A stretch of DNA of 6,492 bases from Nanobdellota archaeon (GTDB lineage: Archaea > Nanobdellota > Nanobdellia > Woesearchaeales > BS150m-G63), in assembly GCA_023137655.1 (NCBI GenBank), contig JAGLOT010000036.1:1-6492 (forward strand), read 5' to 3'. The translations under genes were made by a program, and so were the position numbers. Positions 4,902 through 6,492 of the stretch are shown here, one piece after another (the first letter of the stretch is position 1; every line of letters begins with the position of its first letter). A model generated the notes under the pieces. That model was not told the DNA's origin, made no database searches, and saw nothing but the letters and a program-made list of their open reading frames with translations.

Positions 4902-6450
4902 ATTCATGATACCAAGGTTTTGCAGGTTCTTGAACAACTACATCAGGATGTTGAATAACAAAATGATAGTATTCTCCTGGTTCGGATGTTTCTTGTGTTG
5001 GTTTTTCTTTCGGAATCACAATTGGTGGTTTAACCCTAATTAACCATGATTTCTTAACTTCTTTAATACCATCACTAGCAATAGCTGTAATCTTTTTGGC
5101 ACCTGGCCTTCTGAAAACTCTTTTGATTATTGGTGAATCAATTTTTCTATCAATTAAACCAAAGTTCCATTTGTAAGTGATATTATCTTCATCTAAATCT
5201 GAAACATTAATTGAAAATACCATGTATTGTTCAACATATAATTCATATGAATCATATTCAGGTGAGTAATCATATATAGAAGGTGCCCTATTTGTATGGA
5301 GTACATTAATTATAGATTCTTTAACATCATAGTTTTCACCATCCCACACTGAAAAGTTAATTTTGAATTCTTTTTCAATTTCACTAGATTTCACTGTATC
5401 AAAATCGGGTTTCCAAATAAATGTTTCATTTACAAATTCTGAATCTTCTGGTGCTTCAGAAAAATAATTAATGTCAAATAGTAAATTATCTTTATCTGCA
5501 TCTTCACCATCTAATTTAATTTTTAAAGTTTGATTTTCATAAACATCTACTTCTTCAATATCATACATTATAGGAAAACGATTTTTATTTTCAACAAATA
5601 TGTTTACATCTATTGAACTAGATGCTAATCCATCAGATGCGATTATTGTAATTGAATGATTTCCTGCATCATCGTAATCTGTTTGGTATTTATTTTTATT
5701 TACCCAACCAGAATAAAAATATCTTAGGTAATCCCCATCTGCATCTTGAGCTGAAGGATTTAGGTAAAGATTTCCTGTTTCTTCAATAATTATATCATCC
5801 ATTTCATCAAGAATTGGAGGTAAATTAACATTAATAACCTCTACTGGAATCGCTCCATTACTGTTTAATTCATTAGCTAATGCTTTAATTTTAACACTAA
5901 CTTCTTTTGTATCTGTAAATAAATCTATATGGTAAAAGTTAAGTACTTTAATTATCCAAGATTTTTCTACTGTAGTGTATTCTGGTGTCCAGTAAATTGT
6001 TTTATTAAGAATATATGAATTTTCAGGCATATCTACACCTTCAAAATAAAATTCATCCCCATCAGGATCAAATGCATCTATTTTAATTTGAATTTCTTCT
6101 CCTTCATAGACTTCTTGTTTTCCTGTAGCTATTATTATTGGTGCCCTATCTGTATCTTCTACAAAAAGAGTTATATTAATTGTGTCCTGTTCATCTCCAT
6201 CAGAGACTTTGACTTCTATAAAATATATTCCTGCATCATCATAATTAGGGGTCCAAGAACCATTAGAATCTAAAGGTGGTGAGAAATAATAATTTAAAAT
6301 ATCATATTCATCTGGGTCAAATGCATCTACATTTAACATGAATTCTTCTGCTTCATCTATTGTAAAGTTTTGACTATAGTCTATAGCATTAATAGGTTGT
6401 ATTACTAGTACAATCATTACTGCAATAATAAAGCAAGTTTTGAATTTCAT
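4888..6450 (-). CDS. Exported multi-domain cadherin/PKD-like repeat protein
   Basis: This 520-residue protein is probably exported and forms an extended surface or secreted rod. Residues 2-22 are a Sec-type signal peptide: basic start, hydrophobic core, and INA before the likely cut after Ala22. About five Ig-like domains follow at roughly 24-99, 103-209, 211-287, 292-386 and 389-474. They repeat acidic, possibly calcium-binding loops (AFDPDGD, AQDADGD, GEDADKD, SDLDEDN) and SDG strand ends. Domains 1 and 3 share YDDAG, and 2 and 4 share a W-x-P-[ED]-[YF]-x-T-V pattern. The last domain has a PKD-like YKWNFG. Ten N-x-[ST] sequons (Asn28, 63, 92, 149, 264, 306, 341, 365, 415, 423) suggest heavy glycosylation. 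The tail from 475 is proline-rich, then aromatic (PWYHEFWIY), with no membrane helix, so retention may depend on glycans, partners or the tail. The role may be adhesion or cell contact, but this is inference. The ATG is preceded by GGGGGA. Confidence 0.85.
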   Translation of the reverse strand: MKFKTCFIIAVMIVLVIQPINAIDYSQNFTIDEAEEFMLNVDAFDPDEYDILNYYFSPPLDSNGSWTPNYDDAGIYFIEVKVSDGDEQDTINITLFVEDTDRAPIIIATGKQEVYEGEEIQIKIDAFDPDGDEFYFEGVDMPENSYILNKTIYWTPEYTTVEKSWIIKVLNFYHIDLFTDTKEVSVKIKALANELNSNGAIPVEVINVNLPPILDEMDDIIIEETGNLYLNPSAQDADGDYLRYFYSGWVNKNKYQTDYDDAGNHSITIIASDGLASSSIDVNIFVENKNRFPIMYDIEEVDVYENQTLKIKLDGEDADKDNLLFDINYFSEAPEDSEFVNETFIWKPDFDTVKSSEIEKEFKINFSVWDGENYDVKESIINVLHTNRAPSIYDYSPEYDSYELYVEQYMVFSINVSDLDEDNITYKWNFGLIDRKIDSPIIKRVFRRPGAKKITAIASDGIKEVKKSWLIRVKPPIVIPKEKPTQETSEPGEYYHFVIQHPDVVVQEPAKPWYHEFWIY

Positions 6451-6454
6451 GATA

Positions 6455-6468
6455 TTTCCCCCAATTAA
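6455..6468 (-). promoter_or_regulatory. TTAATTGGGGGA leader motif / weak ribosome binding site of the repeat-protein gene
   Basis: On the minus strand, TTAATTGGGGGAAA ends 4 nt before the ATG at 6450. GGGGGA can pair with a CCUCC anti-Shine-Dalgarno through a G-U pair. TATA-like AT-rich sequence lies upstream to the window edge, but the promoter cannot be fixed because the window ends at 6492. Confidence 0.4.
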
Positions 6469-6492
6469 ATATTAATATAATAAAAAAATAAA

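Noticed and set aside
6088..6273. Plus-strand reading frame of 61 residues
   Set aside because: It is antisense to the well-supported repeat-protein gene; its phenylalanine/isoleucine/tyrosine-rich content is what AT-rich antisense DNA yields.

Overview
The window is very AT-rich, with GC estimated by eye at about 30%. It encodes an HMf-type archaeal histone and shows archaeal promoter grammar: TATA boxes about 25 nt upstream of the expected transcript starts, one candidate leaderless gene, and Shine-Dalgarno sites complementary to an AUCACCUC 16S tail. Together with compact spacing, many uncharacterised small proteins and a secreted cadherin-like repeat protein, this suggests a mesophilic archaeon, possibly of the DPANN group (Woesearchaeota/Pacearchaeota-like). 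That placement is inference from style, not from a marker gene. TAA, TAG and TGA all end genes here, so the code looks standard.

Layout, left to right. (1) Positions 3-332, +: the 3' end of a gene entering from upstream, encoding a PLD-like C-terminal domain as seen in ORF6N-type (phage-antirepressor-like) proteins. (2) 421-1827, +: a complete metallo-beta-lactamase/beta-CASP ribonuclease with its own TATA box and strong ribosome binding site. (3) 1922-2335, +: a 137-residue protein of unknown function that resembles a winged helix. (4) 2442-2657, -: an archaeal histone. (5) 2807-4012, +: a gene of the endonuclease Q (EndoQ, TIGR00375) family, interrupted by one in-frame TAA at 3323-3325, with coding of conserved character on both sides of the stop. 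(6) 4051-4524 and 4546-4806, -: two small proteins of unknown function, 21 nt apart, that look distantly related to each other. (7) 4888-6450, -: a 520-residue exported protein made of about five cadherin/PKD-like domains, with ten N-glycosylation sequons and no evident membrane anchor.

The genes fall into three themes: RNA processing (beta-CASP nuclease), chromatin and DNA repair (histone diverging from an EndoQ-like gene), and cell surface (the repeat protein, with the two small genes downstream on the same strand). A hairpin plus T-tract at the 3' end of the repeat protein suggests that the two small genes form their own transcription unit. They share a TTAATTGGGG(G)A leader sequence with the repeat-protein gene.

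The items most worth a second look are the nonsense-interrupted EndoQ gene, which separates metal ligands of one active site, and the uncharacterised small-gene pair, one member of which carries a recent 66-bp-offset internal duplication. No CRISPR array, tRNA, rRNA or insertion sequence was seen.
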